Of a stretch of DNA of 64,000 nucleotides, positions 36,460-45,218 are shown in pieces. Both the position numbers and the translations under genes were made by a program. The DNA lies in the NCBI RefSeq assembly GCF_963676325.1, contig NZ_OY781099.1:1-64000 (forward strand), read 5' to 3'. Every line of letters starts with the position of its first letter. Positions within the stretch are counted from its first letter, which is position 1. The DNA comes from an uncultured Bacteroides sp. GTDB lineage: Bacteria; Bacteroidota; Bacteroidia; Bacteroidales; Bacteroidaceae. The notes under the pieces are model-generated. The model saw only the letters and a list, made by a program, of their open reading frames with translations, was not told where the DNA came from and made no database searches.

Positions 36460-36879
36460 ATGGCTATAAGTTATCAAACAGACGGAGTTAAAATGCCCGT
36501 CATAAAAAAAAGAGAAACCACTTCGTGGATCAAAGCAGTGGCCAACATGCATGAAAAGAAAATTGGTGAAATCGCCTATATTTTCTGCTCTGATGAAAAA
36601 ATTCTCGAAGTAAATCGTGAATACCTTCAGCATGATTATTACACAGACATAATCACTTTCGATTATTGTGAAGACAATGTCTTATCTGGAGATATATTTA
36701 TCAGTCTGGATACGGTTAAAAGCAATTCAGAGCAATTTAAAACCACTTATGATGAAGAACTTCATCGCACAATCATCCATGGAATCCTCCATCTATGTGG
36801 TATTAATGACAAAGGAGAAGGTGAGCGCGAAATAATGGAAGCCGCAGAGAATAAAGCACTGGCTTTATTGAAGGACTAA
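36460..36879 (+). CDS. ybeY: rRNA maturation endoribonuclease YbeY
   Basis: 139-residue zinc-dependent endoribonuclease involved in 16S rRNA 3'-end maturation and ribosome quality control. The metal-binding motif reads HRTIIHGILHLCGINDKGEGER near residues 105-125: two His in HGILH, with the third position in the DKGEGER context used in Bacteroidetes instead of the Proteobacterial DH. The start MAISYQTDG at 36460 is chosen because the longer frame overlaps the upstream gene. It forms a pair with spmAB. In relatives mnmG normally follows; here an insertion sequence has been placed between them. Confidence 0.93.
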   Translation: MAISYQTDGVKMPVIKKRETTSWIKAVANMHEKKIGEIAYIFCSDEKILEVNREYLQHDYYTDIITFDYCEDNVLSGDIFISLDTVKSNSEQFKTTYDEELHRTIIHGILHLCGINDKGEGEREIMEAAENKALALLKD

Positions 36880-36929
36880 AATTTCTAAAAAGAAATAGAG
36901 TCCTCACCCTTTTCAAGCAAATTTTATTT

Positions 36930-36954
36930 GGTTCTTCGTCACTTTAGGTGCAAG
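36930..36954 (+). repeat. Left terminal inverted repeat of the ISL3 element
   Basis: 25 bp, exactly complementary to 38881-38905. Confidence 0.93.
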
Positions 36955-36957
36955 CTA

Positions 36958-38625
36958 TTAGGTTTTAAACGCAATGAGTTTGACATTAAGTAGTCTATAG
37001 CTTGCCCTATTAAACATCTGCCTTTTGATGGCCTTTATTTTATTGACAGTTCCTTCCAAGAGTCCGTTGTTCAAATAAATATCCATTGCATTTTGCACCG
37101 CTTGTTGGTCTGCTTTTATTCCACAAGCAAATGTCTTCATGGCTTTTGAATCACATTCCATAGCCTGTTTTATCCAATTTTCCAGAGACCATTGCTTGGG
37201 ATTTCCTTTTATCATTTCCCTGAATCTCAATCCTAATGTTATGACCTGTTTTATTAATGGATTCTTCAATAAAGCAGTAAGACTTTGCACGGCGGATTCC
37301 CCTTTCAATATAAATCTCCGTATACTCCTTATTGATGCATGTTTTTTGTTTTTCCTTTCAGCTATATTTTTGTTATATTTCCTGATTTCCCGTAGCTCTT
37401 GCTTTATTTTGTTTCTGATTCCTATCGTGGCAGCCGAGATTGCAATCGTATCCATTTTGCTTTCCATTTTCTTCTTCAATTTCTTTATATCCGTACATCC
37501 ATGGCTGATTTCCAAAGCCAGTTCATCGACATGTTTTAATATACTCTTTTGCTGCGCAGACATATAATCCTTGCCTGTATGGTGACGTACCAAACGCCAG
37601 ATAACCTGTGAATGCACTCCTAATTGGCGGGCTGTTTCTGAAATGCTCATTCCTTTTCTGATAAGGCTATCTGCTTGCACAAACAGGTTCAGTTTATGTC
37701 GATGTCTGGCATCCCCCAGGCCATAAAGAGCTTCCATGATTTTGGTTCTGCATTCTTCCGTGGAGGGATAAGAATAAGTTTGCTTATGTACACTTAGCCG
37801 CGATAATGAGGCTATTTCTTCCGTCAGAGCATCCACCAGATTCTTTATCAAATGGAATCTGTCACAGATTTGGGTAACACCGGGTAGGATACGATTAATA
37901 GCTTCAACAAAGTTTCGCCCCCGGTCTCGGGTTATATATTGTATCTGAGGATTATTTCGCAAGAACTGCTCTAATTCATCCCCCTCCCGGCAAGGAAGTA
38001 CCGCAATGGGACGATGGGTCATCTGGTCTACAATAACACTCCCATATATATGCCCTTTCTTCTGTGCAAAGTCATCTATACCTATAGCCACAGGTAGAGA
38101 ATTACTACTTTTTGAGGGCAATTCCTTGTGAGCACTCCGTAGACAGGCAGATTGACTGCAGAAGATGTTCTGCCCGTGTAAAAGCTCACTGGCAGTACGG
38201 GATGTGACTTTTAGAGATACTTCACGGATACGTTCCTCTACCTCCAGAGTGTTGCGGCCATAGGGAGAAGCCAGGCAGGAATGGTCCTCACTAAAGACCT
38301 TGCGGAGACAATGCTCATTTCGGCAACGAAATTTGCGGGTTTTGACCCGTAGAGTCAGGGGATGATTAAATATTTCTGAGCCCTGAAGTTGGCGTATATA
38401 GTGCCCATGTAAGCTTTGACTCAAACAACCACAGGCCGGACAGCGGCTACTATTAGAGTTACGGGACAATTCTACAGTGTACGATTTTCCACTTATAGAG
38501 ACTCTATCCTGGCGATAATGGGGAATATGAAGTTTAAAAGATATAGTTGATTTCTTTTTGTTAACATTGACGTAAATAGGCTTATTTGTAGTAACTTTGC
38601 CAACTGTAGATATGCTTTGATTCAT
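36958..38625 (-). CDS. ISL3-family transposase
   Basis: 555-residue DDE transposase. The N-terminal zinc-binding region has Cys62-x2-Cys65 (CPACG) and Cys101-x4-Cys106 (CRNEHC). A helix-turn-helix lies around 115-165. The catalytic core starts with IGIDDFAQKKG (Asp184 or Asp185), then ITRDRGRNF (Asp234) and CDRFHLIKNL, as in the ISL3 (transposase_12) family. A second HTH-like segment (ISETARQLGVHSQVIWRLVRHHTG) interrupts the core before the final Glu. The frame is uninterrupted. The ATG lies in the loop of a 12-bp inverted repeat that would fold in the mRNA and limit translation. Confidence 0.95.
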   Translation of the reverse strand: MNQSISTVGKVTTNKPIYVNVNKKKSTISFKLHIPHYRQDRVSISGKSYTVELSRNSNSSRCPACGCLSQSLHGHYIRQLQGSEIFNHPLTLRVKTRKFRCRNEHCLRKVFSEDHSCLASPYGRNTLEVEERIREVSLKVTSRTASELLHGQNIFCSQSACLRSAHKELPSKSSNSLPVAIGIDDFAQKKGHIYGSVIVDQMTHRPIAVLPCREGDELEQFLRNNPQIQYITRDRGRNFVEAINRILPGVTQICDRFHLIKNLVDALTEEIASLSRLSVHKQTYSYPSTEECRTKIMEALYGLGDARHRHKLNLFVQADSLIRKGMSISETARQLGVHSQVIWRLVRHHTGKDYMSAQQKSILKHVDELALEISHGCTDIKKLKKKMESKMDTIAISAATIGIRNKIKQELREIRKYNKNIAERKNKKHASIRSIRRFILKGESAVQSLTALLKNPLIKQVITLGLRFREMIKGNPKQWSLENWIKQAMECDSKAMKTFACGIKADQQAVQNAMDIYLNNGLLEGTVNKIKAIKRQMFNRASYRLLNVKLIAFKT

Positions 38626-38679
38626 TGGAGTCTTGATGCTTTGGTCAGCTTAAAGATACTGATTTTCAAGCATATCTAC
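38606..38679 (-). promoter_or_regulatory. mRNA hairpin enclosing the transposase start codon
   Basis: GTAGATATGCTT (38606-38617) is the exact complement of AAGCATATCTAC (38668-38679). In the minus-strand mRNA the 5' arm precedes and the 3' arm lies just inside the gene, so the ATG (38623-38625) is held in the loop. Such structures damp translation from read-through transcripts in other IS elements. Confidence 0.55.
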
Positions 38680-38880
38680 AACTTTTTAAACACTTCATTC
38701 TCTGATAATCAGATAGATACAAATCTTTAGATGGCTTAATTATAGAGGTTGTTAGAAATTTCAATAGAACTTCCCTTTATCACAACTTTTGACAATATCA
38801 TGACTTTAGATAACGGGGCATAATATTCAAGATAGAAAAACATTTGAAATGCCTATGAATAAAGACTTTTATCTGAATAA

Positions 38881-38905
38881 CTTGCACCTAAAGTGACGAA
38901 GAACC
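38881..38905 (-). repeat. Right terminal inverted repeat of the ISL3 element
   Basis: 25 bp, exactly complementary to 36930-36954. Confidence 0.93.
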
Positions 38906-38922
38906 TTTATTTTTTCCAAAGC

Positions 38923-39024
38923 ATCTGTCACCTCCCACTATTTTAAGAGAAACTCTTTCTTGATACTCGTTTCAGAGGTGGCAGATGTTTTTTCATCTGC
39001 TACAAAACATGATTATCTGCCACT
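38923..39024. repeat. Dispersed GTGGCAGATG / ATCTGCTAC repeat cluster
   Basis: Contains AGGTGGCAGATG (38976-38987), CATCTGCTAC (38994-39003) and ATCTGCCAC (39015-39023), plus GCATCTGTCACC near 38922, which can pair with GGTGGCAGATG. The same words recur in the gap before csgG at 58107-58230. It lies just outside the right end of the IS, in the former ybeY-mnmG gap. Confidence 0.55.
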
Positions 39025-39118
39025 AATCAGAGGTTCACACATAATTATTCCCTTTCTACAATAAACTTACATTCCAATTCTTTTCCATTCATTCACTAAA
39101 CATACTAAGTATTTTTCG

Positions 39119-39126
39119 TAAATTTG
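39119..39126 (+). promoter_or_regulatory. -7 box of the mnmG promoter
   Basis: TAAATTTG, a perfect TAnnTTTG match, 22 bp before the mnmG ATG. mnmG thus keeps its own promoter despite the upstream insertion. Confidence 0.6.
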
Positions 39127-39148
39127 CGGCGTAAAATAGAATAAATCA

Positions 39149-41023
39149 ATGGATTTTAAGTACGACGTAATTGTTATCGGAGCGGGACATGCCGGTTGCG
39201 AGGCTGCAGCTGCGGCCGCAAATCTAGGATCAAAGACATGCCTTATCACGATGGACATGAATAAAATTGGCCAGATGAGCTGCAATCCTGCAGTAGGTGG
39301 TATTGCTAAAGGACAGATTGTCCGTGAAATTGATGCCTTAGGTGGCTATATGGGATTAGTAACAGACAAAACTGCTATACAATTCCGCATGCTTAACCGG
39401 TCAAAAGGGCCTGCAATGTGGAGCCCACGTGCCCAATGTGATAGAAATAAGTTCATTTGGACCTGGAGAGAGATTTTGGAAAATATACCAAACCTCAACA
39501 TCTGGCAAGACACAGTTAAGGAAATCATCGTTGAAAACGGAGAAATTGTAGGTTTAAAGACTTATATGGATGTTGAATTCCGGGCCAAATGTGTTGTTCT
39601 CACAGCAGGAACTTTCCTGAACGGGTTGATGCATATTGGCAAAACACAACTTCCCGGAGGAAGAATGGCCGAACCAGCATCTTATCTTTTAACCGAATCC
39701 ATCGCAAAACAGGGTGTTAAGTTCGGGAGGATGAAAACAGGAACTCCGGTTCGTATAGACGGGCGAAGTGTGAATTATGAATTAATGGGAACCCAAGATG
39801 GAGAGACTGATTTCCATAAATTCTCATATATGACTACTCCGACAAAGCATTTGAAACAATTGGAATGCTGGACATGCTATACCAATGAAGAAGTGCACCA
39901 GGTTTTAAGAGATGGATTACCAGATTCTCCCCTATTCAACGGACAGATTCAAAGTATTGGACCTAGATATTGCCCTAGTATAGAAACTAAGATTGTTACT
40001 TTCCCAGATAAACAACAACATCAGCTATTCCTTGAACCTGAAGGAGAAACTACGAAAGAGCTCTATTTGAATGGCTTTTCGTCTTCTCTTCCATTAGATA
40101 TTCAGATAAAAGCTCTGAAAAAAATCCCTGCATTTAAAGATTTAGTTCTATATCGTCCGGGATACGCCATTGAATATGATTACTTCGACCCTACTCAATT
40201 AAAACATACGTTGGAATCGAAGATAATTGGAAACTTATTCTTTGCGGGACAGGTTAACGGAACAACCGGATACGAGGAAGCCGGCGGACAAGGAATCATT
40301 GCCGGAATAAATGGACACCAGAATTGTCACGGTGGCGAACCTTTCATTTTAGGAAGAGATGAAGCATATATTGGCGTTTTAATCGATGACTTGGTAACAA
40401 AAGGAGTTGATGAGCCCTACAGAATGTTTACTTCAAGAGCTGAATACCGCATTTTACTCCGTCAGGATGATGCTGATATGCGATTAACTGAAAGATCTTA
40501 CAACCTTGGTCTTGCAAAGAGCGACCGCTATGCTCTATTAACTAAGAAAAGGGAAGAAATAAAACGCATTATGGATTTTGCACGCGATTATTCTGCAAAG
40601 CCTGCTTTTATAAATGACGCTCTTGAAAACCTTGGAACAACACCTTTGAGACAAGGATGCAAACTGATTGATTTGATTAATCGTCCTCAGATTACTCTTG
40701 AAAGCATCTCGAATTATATACCTGCCTTCAAAGAAGAGCTAAACAAGATTGAAGAAAGAGAAGAAGAAATAAAAGAAGCTGCAGAGATTTTGATTAAGTA
40801 TGAAGGATACATCAATCGTGAGAAATTAATTGCCGACAAAATTGAAAGATTGGAAACAATCAAGATTAGAGGAAAGTTTGACTATAACTCCATCAATTCT
40901 ATTTCTACAGAGGCAAGACAAAAGCTTATCAAGATTGATCCGGAGACCATTGCTCAGGCAAGCAGAATCCCCGGCATCTCTCCAAGCGATATAAACGTAT
41001 TACTGGTACTTTTAAGGAAATAA
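39149..41023 (+). CDS. mnmG: tRNA uridine-5-carboxymethylaminomethyl modification enzyme MnmG (GidA)
   Basis: 624-residue FAD protein that, with MnmE, installs the carboxymethylaminomethyl group on the wobble uridine of several tRNAs. The FAD-binding GAGHAGCEAA is at residues 11-20 and the family signatures TGTFLNGLMHIG, PGGRMAEPAS, TGYEEAGGQGIIAG and MFTSRAEYRILLRQDDAD are all present. The helical C-terminal domain ends in RIPGISPSDINVLLVLLRK. Full length. It heads a plus-strand run with apt, uvrC and dtd. A parS-like palindrome lies in the gap after it. Confidence 0.97.
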   Translation: MDFKYDVIVIGAGHAGCEAAAAAANLGSKTCLITMDMNKIGQMSCNPAVGGIAKGQIVREIDALGGYMGLVTDKTAIQFRMLNRSKGPAMWSPRAQCDRNKFIWTWREILENIPNLNIWQDTVKEIIVENGEIVGLKTYMDVEFRAKCVVLTAGTFLNGLMHIGKTQLPGGRMAEPASYLLTESIAKQGVKFGRMKTGTPVRIDGRSVNYELMGTQDGETDFHKFSYMTTPTKHLKQLECWTCYTNEEVHQVLRDGLPDSPLFNGQIQSIGPRYCPSIETKIVTFPDKQQHQLFLEPEGETTKELYLNGFSSSLPLDIQIKALKKIPAFKDLVLYRPGYAIEYDYFDPTQLKHTLESKIIGNLFFAGQVNGTTGYEEAGGQGIIAGINGHQNCHGGEPFILGRDEAYIGVLIDDLVTKGVDEPYRMFTSRAEYRILLRQDDADMRLTERSYNLGLAKSDRYALLTKKREEIKRIMDFARDYSAKPAFINDALENLGTTPLRQGCKLIDLINRPQITLESISNYIPAFKEELNKIEEREEEIKEAAEILIKYEGYINREKLIADKIERLETIKIRGKFDYNSINSISTEARQKLIKIDPETIAQASRIPGISPSDINVLLVLLRK

Positions 41024-41030
41024 GAGGCCC

Positions 41031-41046
41031 CGTTTCACGTGAAACA
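41031..41046. promoter_or_regulatory. Candidate parS (ParB-binding) site
   Basis: CGTTTCACGTGAAACA matches the bacterial parS consensus TGTTTCACGTGAAACA at 15 of 16 positions and contains the full 14-bp palindrome GTTTCACGTGAAAC (41032-41045). It is intergenic, 8 bp after the mnmG stop. parS sites recruit ParB for chromosome segregation and usually cluster near the origin. Neither parAB nor dnaA is inside the window. Confidence 0.8.
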
Positions 41047-41080
41047 ATTAAATTAATAAAGAACAACTAAAATACTGGCT

Positions 41081-41605
41081 ATGAACAGAGAAAAGCTTAT
41101 TAAGAGCATTAGAAATGTACCCAATTTCCCTATTCCCGGGATTCAGTTTAAAGATGAAACTACACTGTTTAAAGACCCTGATTGTTTAAAGGAACTTTCA
41201 GACGAATTATACGAAATGTATAAGGACAAAGGCATAACAATAGTTGCAGGTATAGAATCAAGAGGATTTATTATGGGCCCTATTCTGGCTGCGAGATTAG
41301 GCGCAGGATTTGTGCCTATCCGTAAACCGGGTAAACTGCCTGCAGAAACTTTGGAAGAAAGTTATAATAAAGAATACGGCACCGATACCATTCAGGTTCA
41401 TAAGGACGCAATTTGTGAAGACGATGTAGTTTTACTGCACGATGACTTACTTGCTACAGGCGGAACAATGAAAGCAGCTATTAAATTAACCAAGAGATTT
41501 AATCCAAAAGCTGTTTATGTAAATTTCATCATTGAATTAAAAGAGTTGAACGGACGTGCAATCTTCAGCGAAGAAGATAATATTGAAGCCGTTTTAGTTC
41601 TTTAA
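41081..41605 (+). CDS. apt: Adenine phosphoribosyltransferase
   Basis: 174-residue cytoplasmic purine-salvage enzyme converting adenine plus PRPP to AMP. N-terminal IRNVPNFPIPGIQFKDETTL and GIESRGFIMGP are characteristic. The PRPP-binding motif is VVLLHDDLLATGGTM at about 120-134. Normal length. It lies between mnmG and uvrC with short gaps (57 and 20 bp) and is probably co-transcribed with uvrC. Confidence 0.96.
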   Translation: MNREKLIKSIRNVPNFPIPGIQFKDETTLFKDPDCLKELSDELYEMYKDKGITIVAGIESRGFIMGPILAARLGAGFVPIRKPGKLPAETLEESYNKEYGTDTIQVHKDAICEDDVVLLHDDLLATGGTMKAAIKLTKRFNPKAVYVNFIIELKELNGRAIFSEEDNIEAVLVL

Positions 41606-41625
41606 TTAGCTAAAACAAATAAATA

Positions 41626-43437
41626 ATGGAACCTCAGGAGCTAAATACTTCAGATTATTTAAAGGGGATCGTACAGAATCTTCCTGAAGGACCTGGAATT
41701 TATCAGTATTTAAACTCTGAAGGTACCATTATCTATGTTGGAAAGGCTAAAAATCTTAAAAGAAGGGTTTATTCCTACTTCAGCAAAGAGCACGAACCAG
41801 GAAAGACAAGGATTCTGGTTAGCAAGATTGCAGATATTCGCTATATAGTAGTAAATACAGAAGAAGATGCATTATTGCTGGAAAATAATCTGATAAAGAA
41901 ATACAAGCCCCGCTACAACGTACTCCTAAAAGACGATAAAACCTACCCTTCTATTTGCGTAAGCAATGAATATTTTCCCCGTGTCTTTAAAACAAGAAGA
42001 GTAATCCGCGACGGCTCCACTTATTACGGCCCTTACAGCCACGCACCGTCAATGAACGCTTTGCTAGACCTTGTAAAGCACTTATATCCCATCAGAACCT
42101 GCCATTTAAACCTTACTCCCGAGAATATTCGTGCGGGCAAATTCAAAGTCTGCCTGGAATACCATATTAAAAACTGCGCAGGCCCTTGCGTAGGATTAAT
42201 GACGCACGATGAATATTTAAAGAATATTGCAGGGGTTAAAGAGATTCTGAAGGGGAATACTCAGGAAATAAGCAAATCTTTATTCCAGAAGATGCAAGAT
42301 TTAGCAATGGATTTAAAGTTTGAAGAGGCGCAGAAAGTAAAGGAGAAGTATGAATTAATAGAGAATTACCGTGCAAAATCAGAAGTCGTAAACTCTATTC
42401 TTCACAATATCGACGTATTCTCTATTGCCGACGATGAGAAATCGGCCTTTATCAATTACTTGCATATTACCAACGGAAGCATTAATCAGGCTTTTACTTT
42501 CGAGTACAAAAAGCGTCTTAACGAGACTACCGAAGAACTACTATCTCTTGGTATTATAGAAATGCGCGAAAGATATAAGAGCCTTTCACGGGAAATAATT
42601 GTTCCTTTTGAGATGGACATAGAACTCAATAATGTTGTTTTCACCGTTCCACAGAGAGGGGATAAAAAGAAACTGCTTGAACTTTCGCAGATGAACGTGA
42701 AGCAATACAAGGTAGACCGGTTAAAACAAGCTGAAAAGCTGAATCCGGAACAGCGCAGCATCAGGATTATGAAGAAGATGCAGAGCGATTTCCACCTGAA
42801 AGACCTTCCAATGCATATAGAATGCTTTGATAACTCTAATATTCAGGGCGCATATCCGGTTGCTTCCTGCGTAGTATTTAAGAAAGCTAAGCCATCAAAG
42901 AAAGACTATCGCCACTTCAACATTAAGACTGTAGAAGGGCCTAATGACTTTGCATCTATGGAAGAGATTGTTTACAGGCGATATAAGCGATTATTAGAAG
43001 AAGAGCAGCCATTACCTCAGTTAGTCATCGTAGACGGTGGTAAAGGGCAGCTAAGTTCGGCTCAGAAGATATTTAATGAGCTTAATCTAACTGGTCGTGT
43101 TACGCTGATTGGTATTGCCAAAAAGCTGGAAGAGATATTCTTCCCGGGCGATCCCTACCCTCTTTATCTGGATAAAAACTCAGAAAGCCTCAAAGTAATT
43201 CAGCATTTACGCGATGAAGCGCACCGTTTTGGCATTACTTTCCACAGAAATAAACGAAGCAAAGGGCAAACTACGTCGGCTCTCGATGAAATAAAAGGCA
43301 TCGGAGAAAAGACAAAAACCGCTCTTCTAAAAGAATTCAAGAGCGTAAAACGCATTCAGGAAGCTTCTATTGAAGAGCTTTCGGCCATTGTTGGCGAGGC
43401 TAAAGCTAAAAATATCCTGGATAACTTATCAAAATAA
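41626..43437 (+). CDS. uvrC: Excinuclease ABC subunit C
   Basis: 603-residue nuclease of nucleotide excision repair that makes both incisions around a lesion bound by UvrB. GIY-YIG domain at about 19-100 (GPGIYQYLNSEGTIIYVGKA, then KNLKRRVYSYF). The UVR motif lies around 220-255 (QKMQDLAMDLKFEEAQKVKE), the RNase H-like endonuclease core at about 395-540 (IECFDNSNIQGAYPVASCVV). The C-terminal helix-hairpin-helix pair is LDEIKGIGEKTKTALLKEF. Complete and unremarkable. Confidence 0.97.
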   Translation: MEPQELNTSDYLKGIVQNLPEGPGIYQYLNSEGTIIYVGKAKNLKRRVYSYFSKEHEPGKTRILVSKIADIRYIVVNTEEDALLLENNLIKKYKPRYNVLLKDDKTYPSICVSNEYFPRVFKTRRVIRDGSTYYGPYSHAPSMNALLDLVKHLYPIRTCHLNLTPENIRAGKFKVCLEYHIKNCAGPCVGLMTHDEYLKNIAGVKEILKGNTQEISKSLFQKMQDLAMDLKFEEAQKVKEKYELIENYRAKSEVVNSILHNIDVFSIADDEKSAFINYLHITNGSINQAFTFEYKKRLNETTEELLSLGIIEMRERYKSLSREIIVPFEMDIELNNVVFTVPQRGDKKKLLELSQMNVKQYKVDRLKQAEKLNPEQRSIRIMKKMQSDFHLKDLPMHIECFDNSNIQGAYPVASCVVFKKAKPSKKDYRHFNIKTVEGPNDFASMEEIVYRRYKRLLEEEQPLPQLVIVDGGKGQLSSAQKIFNELNLTGRVTLIGIAKKLEEIFFPGDPYPLYLDKNSESLKVIQHLRDEAHRFGITFHRNKRSKGQTTSALDEIKGIGEKTKTALLKEFKSVKRIQEASIEELSAIVGEAKAKNILDNLSK

Positions 43438-43449
43438 AGTTAGAATTAC

Positions 43450-43457
43450 TAACTTTG
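43450..43457 (+). promoter_or_regulatory. -7 box upstream of dtd
   Basis: TAACTTTG, a perfect match, 30 bp before the dtd ATG at 43488. It overlaps an in-frame upstream TTG and so argues against that start. Confidence 0.55.
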
Positions 43458-43487
43458 CCTTTCGCGACAAACAAGAAATTTTATAAA

Positions 43488-43940
43488 ATGAGAGCTGTAA
43501 TACAACGCGTCAGCCATGCCTCTGTCACGATTAACGGGACATGCAAATCTGCTGTTAAAGAGGGATTGCTGGTACTGGTGGGCATTGAGGAAGCCGATGG
43601 GCAGGAAGACATAGAATGGCTATGCAAAAAGATCGTCAACCTGAGAATTTTTGACGATGAAAATGGAGTGATGAACAAATCTGTGCTTGATATTGACGGA
43701 GAAATTCTTGTTATCAGCCAGTTTACACTTCATGCATCAACTAAAAAAGGGAATCGCCCTTCCTACATCAAGGCGGCAAAACACGAGATTTCCGTGCCTC
43801 TTTACGAGACTTTCTGCAATGAATTAAGCATTTCTCTGGGAAAGGAAGTGGGCACAGGCGAGTTTGGCGCCGACATGAAAGTGGAGCTTTTAAATAACGG
43901 TCCGGTAACAATCTGGATGGACACTAAAAACAAGGAATAA
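43488..43940 (+). CDS. dtd: D-aminoacyl-tRNA deacylase
   Basis: 150-residue enzyme that removes D-amino acids mischarged on tRNA, and glycine from tRNA-Ala, in the cytoplasm. The start MRAVIQRVSHASVTI is the conserved family beginning. The signature SQFTLHASTKKGNRPSY (about 78-94) and the second cross-subunit motif NNGPVTIWMDT, corresponding to the Gly-cisPro region, are present. The stop overlaps the next ATG (TAATG), so it is translationally coupled to the MazG-like gene. An upstream in-frame TTG at 43455 is rejected because the -7 box covers it. Confidence 0.95.
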   Translation: MRAVIQRVSHASVTINGTCKSAVKEGLLVLVGIEEADGQEDIEWLCKKIVNLRIFDDENGVMNKSVLDIDGEILVISQFTLHASTKKGNRPSYIKAAKHEISVPLYETFCNELSISLGKEVGTGEFGADMKVELLNNGPVTIWMDTKNKE

Positions 43941-44275
43941 TGACACTGGAAGAAGCACAAAAAGAGGTCGACAAGTGGATTAAAACATACGGAGTGCGCT
44001 ACTTTAGCGAGCTCACAAATATGGCAATTCTGACCGAAGAAGTGGGAGAATTAGCCCGGGTTATTGCTCGTAAATACGGAGATCAGTCCTTTAAAGAGGG
44101 CGAAGAATGCAACCTGGCCGATGAAATGACCGATGTGCTTTGGGTACTTCTTTGTCTGGCAAACCAGACAGGTGTAGACCTCACCGAGGCATTTAAAAGA
44201 AACCTGGAAAAGAAAACAAAAAGAGATAACGAAAGACATATAAACAATCCTAAACTTACAGATAATGGAAAATAA
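43940..44275 (+). CDS. MazG-like nucleotide pyrophosphohydrolase
   Basis: 111-residue all-alpha NTP pyrophosphohydrolase of the MazG/iMazG type, expected to hydrolyse a (d)NTP to the monophosphate and pyrophosphate as a dimer or tetramer. Metal-binding acids are seen in LTEEVGELARVI (about 29-40) and NLADEMTDVLWVLL (about 57-70), the standard EExxE and ExxD pattern. It starts on the dtd stop and its last 11 bp overlap the deoC start, making dtd-mazG-deoC a tightly coupled group concerned with nucleotide and tRNA housekeeping. The substrate is unknown. Confidence 0.9.
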   Translation: MTLEEAQKEVDKWIKTYGVRYFSELTNMAILTEEVGELARVIARKYGDQSFKEGEECNLADEMTDVLWVLLCLANQTGVDLTEAFKRNLEKKTKRDNERHINNPKLTDNGK

Positions 44276-45167
44276 TGAAGTAGAAAAAAGTAAGTATGAA
44301 ATTGCTTTAGAGAAGTACAATACCGAGATAAACGACAGCGATATTAAGGCTAAAGTTGCCGCTATAATTGCGAATAAAGTACCCAAAAACAACACACCTG
44401 AAGTAAAGAAATTCCTCTTCCACTGTATTGATCTTACCACTCTTAAGACTACAGACAACGAAGACAGCGTAATGAAATTCACTGAAAAAGTGAATAAGTT
44501 TGCCGATGAATACGGAGACCTTGACAATGTTGCCGCGATCTGTGTTTATCCCAATATGGCACAAGTTGTAAGTGATACTCTGGAGGCCGACGGAGTTAAG
44601 ATTGCTGCTGTAAGCGGCGGATTCCCCTCTTCGCAAACCTTTATAGAAGTGAAGATTGCTGAAACGGCAATGGCCATTATGGATGGTGCAAATGAGATAG
44701 ATATTGTTATCTCTGTTGGTAAATTCCTCAGCGGAGACTACGAAACAATGTGTGATGAGATTCAGGAATTAAAGGATACCTGCAAGGAAAATCACCTGAA
44801 AGTGATCCTCGAAACAGGTGCTCTTGGCAGTGCTTCGAACATCAAGAAAGCCTCTATCCTATCCATCTATGCAGGCGCCGATTTCATTAAAACATCTACA
44901 GGAAAAGAGAACCCAGCTGCAACACCTGAGGCTGCATACGTAATGTGTGAGGCTATCAAGGAATACTACGAAGAAACTGGAAATAAGATCGGTTTTAAAC
45001 CCGCTGGAGGCATTAATACTGTTAACGATGCCCTTACATACTACAGCATCGTAAAAGAGATTCTGGGACAAGAATGGCTAACCAACGAGCTTTTCCGTTT
45101 GGGTACAAGTCGCCTTGCCAACCTTTTACTTTCTGACATCAAAGGTGAGGAAATCAAATTCTTCTAA
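44265..45167 (+). CDS. deoC: Deoxyribose-phosphate aldolase
   Basis: 300-residue class I aldolase splitting 2-deoxyribose 5-phosphate into acetaldehyde and glyceraldehyde 3-phosphate, the last step of deoxynucleoside catabolism. The Schiff-base lysine is in FIKTSTGK and the second catalytic Lys in GFKPAGGI; AICVYPNMA and ILETGALGS are also typical. It is longer than the 220-260-residue bacterial norm because of an N-terminal helical extension of about 45 residues. The ATG at 44265 overlaps the MazG-like gene by 11 bp. A strong terminator follows. Confidence 0.95.
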   Translation: MENNEVEKSKYEIALEKYNTEINDSDIKAKVAAIIANKVPKNNTPEVKKFLFHCIDLTTLKTTDNEDSVMKFTEKVNKFADEYGDLDNVAAICVYPNMAQVVSDTLEADGVKIAAVSGGFPSSQTFIEVKIAETAMAIMDGANEIDIVISVGKFLSGDYETMCDEIQELKDTCKENHLKVILETGALGSASNIKKASILSIYAGADFIKTSTGKENPAATPEAAYVMCEAIKEYYEETGNKIGFKPAGGINTVNDALTYYSIVKEILGQEWLTNELFRLGTSRLANLLLSDIKGEEIKFF

Positions 45168-45218
45168 GCCAAATCAGTAAGGCGAACACCGCCTGAAAAT
45201 AAGTATAAAGCCAAAAAG

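Larger units (their letters stand above)
36930..38905. mobile_element. ISL3-family insertion sequence, complete (1976 bp)
   Basis: Bounded by perfect 25-bp terminal inverted repeats: 36930-36954 (GGTTCTTCGTCACTTTAGG then TGCAAG) and its exact complement 38881-38905. The 7-bp direct repeat TTTATTT touches both outer ends (36923-36929 and 38906-38912), compatible with the 8-bp duplications of this family given that the target is T-rich. It carries one transposase gene on the minus strand. Intact ends, an intact frame and a visible duplication suggest a recent or still mobile insertion. Confidence 0.93.

Noticed and set aside
36922..36929. Exact 8-bp target duplication for the IS
   Set aside because: Only 7 bp (TTTATTT) are identical and adjacent at both ends; the eighth base does not fit without a shift in the T-rich target.
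44051..44636. Overlapping minus-strand frames across the MazG-like and deoC genes
   Set aside because: The plus-strand genes are conserved and coupled; the opposite frames are by-products.
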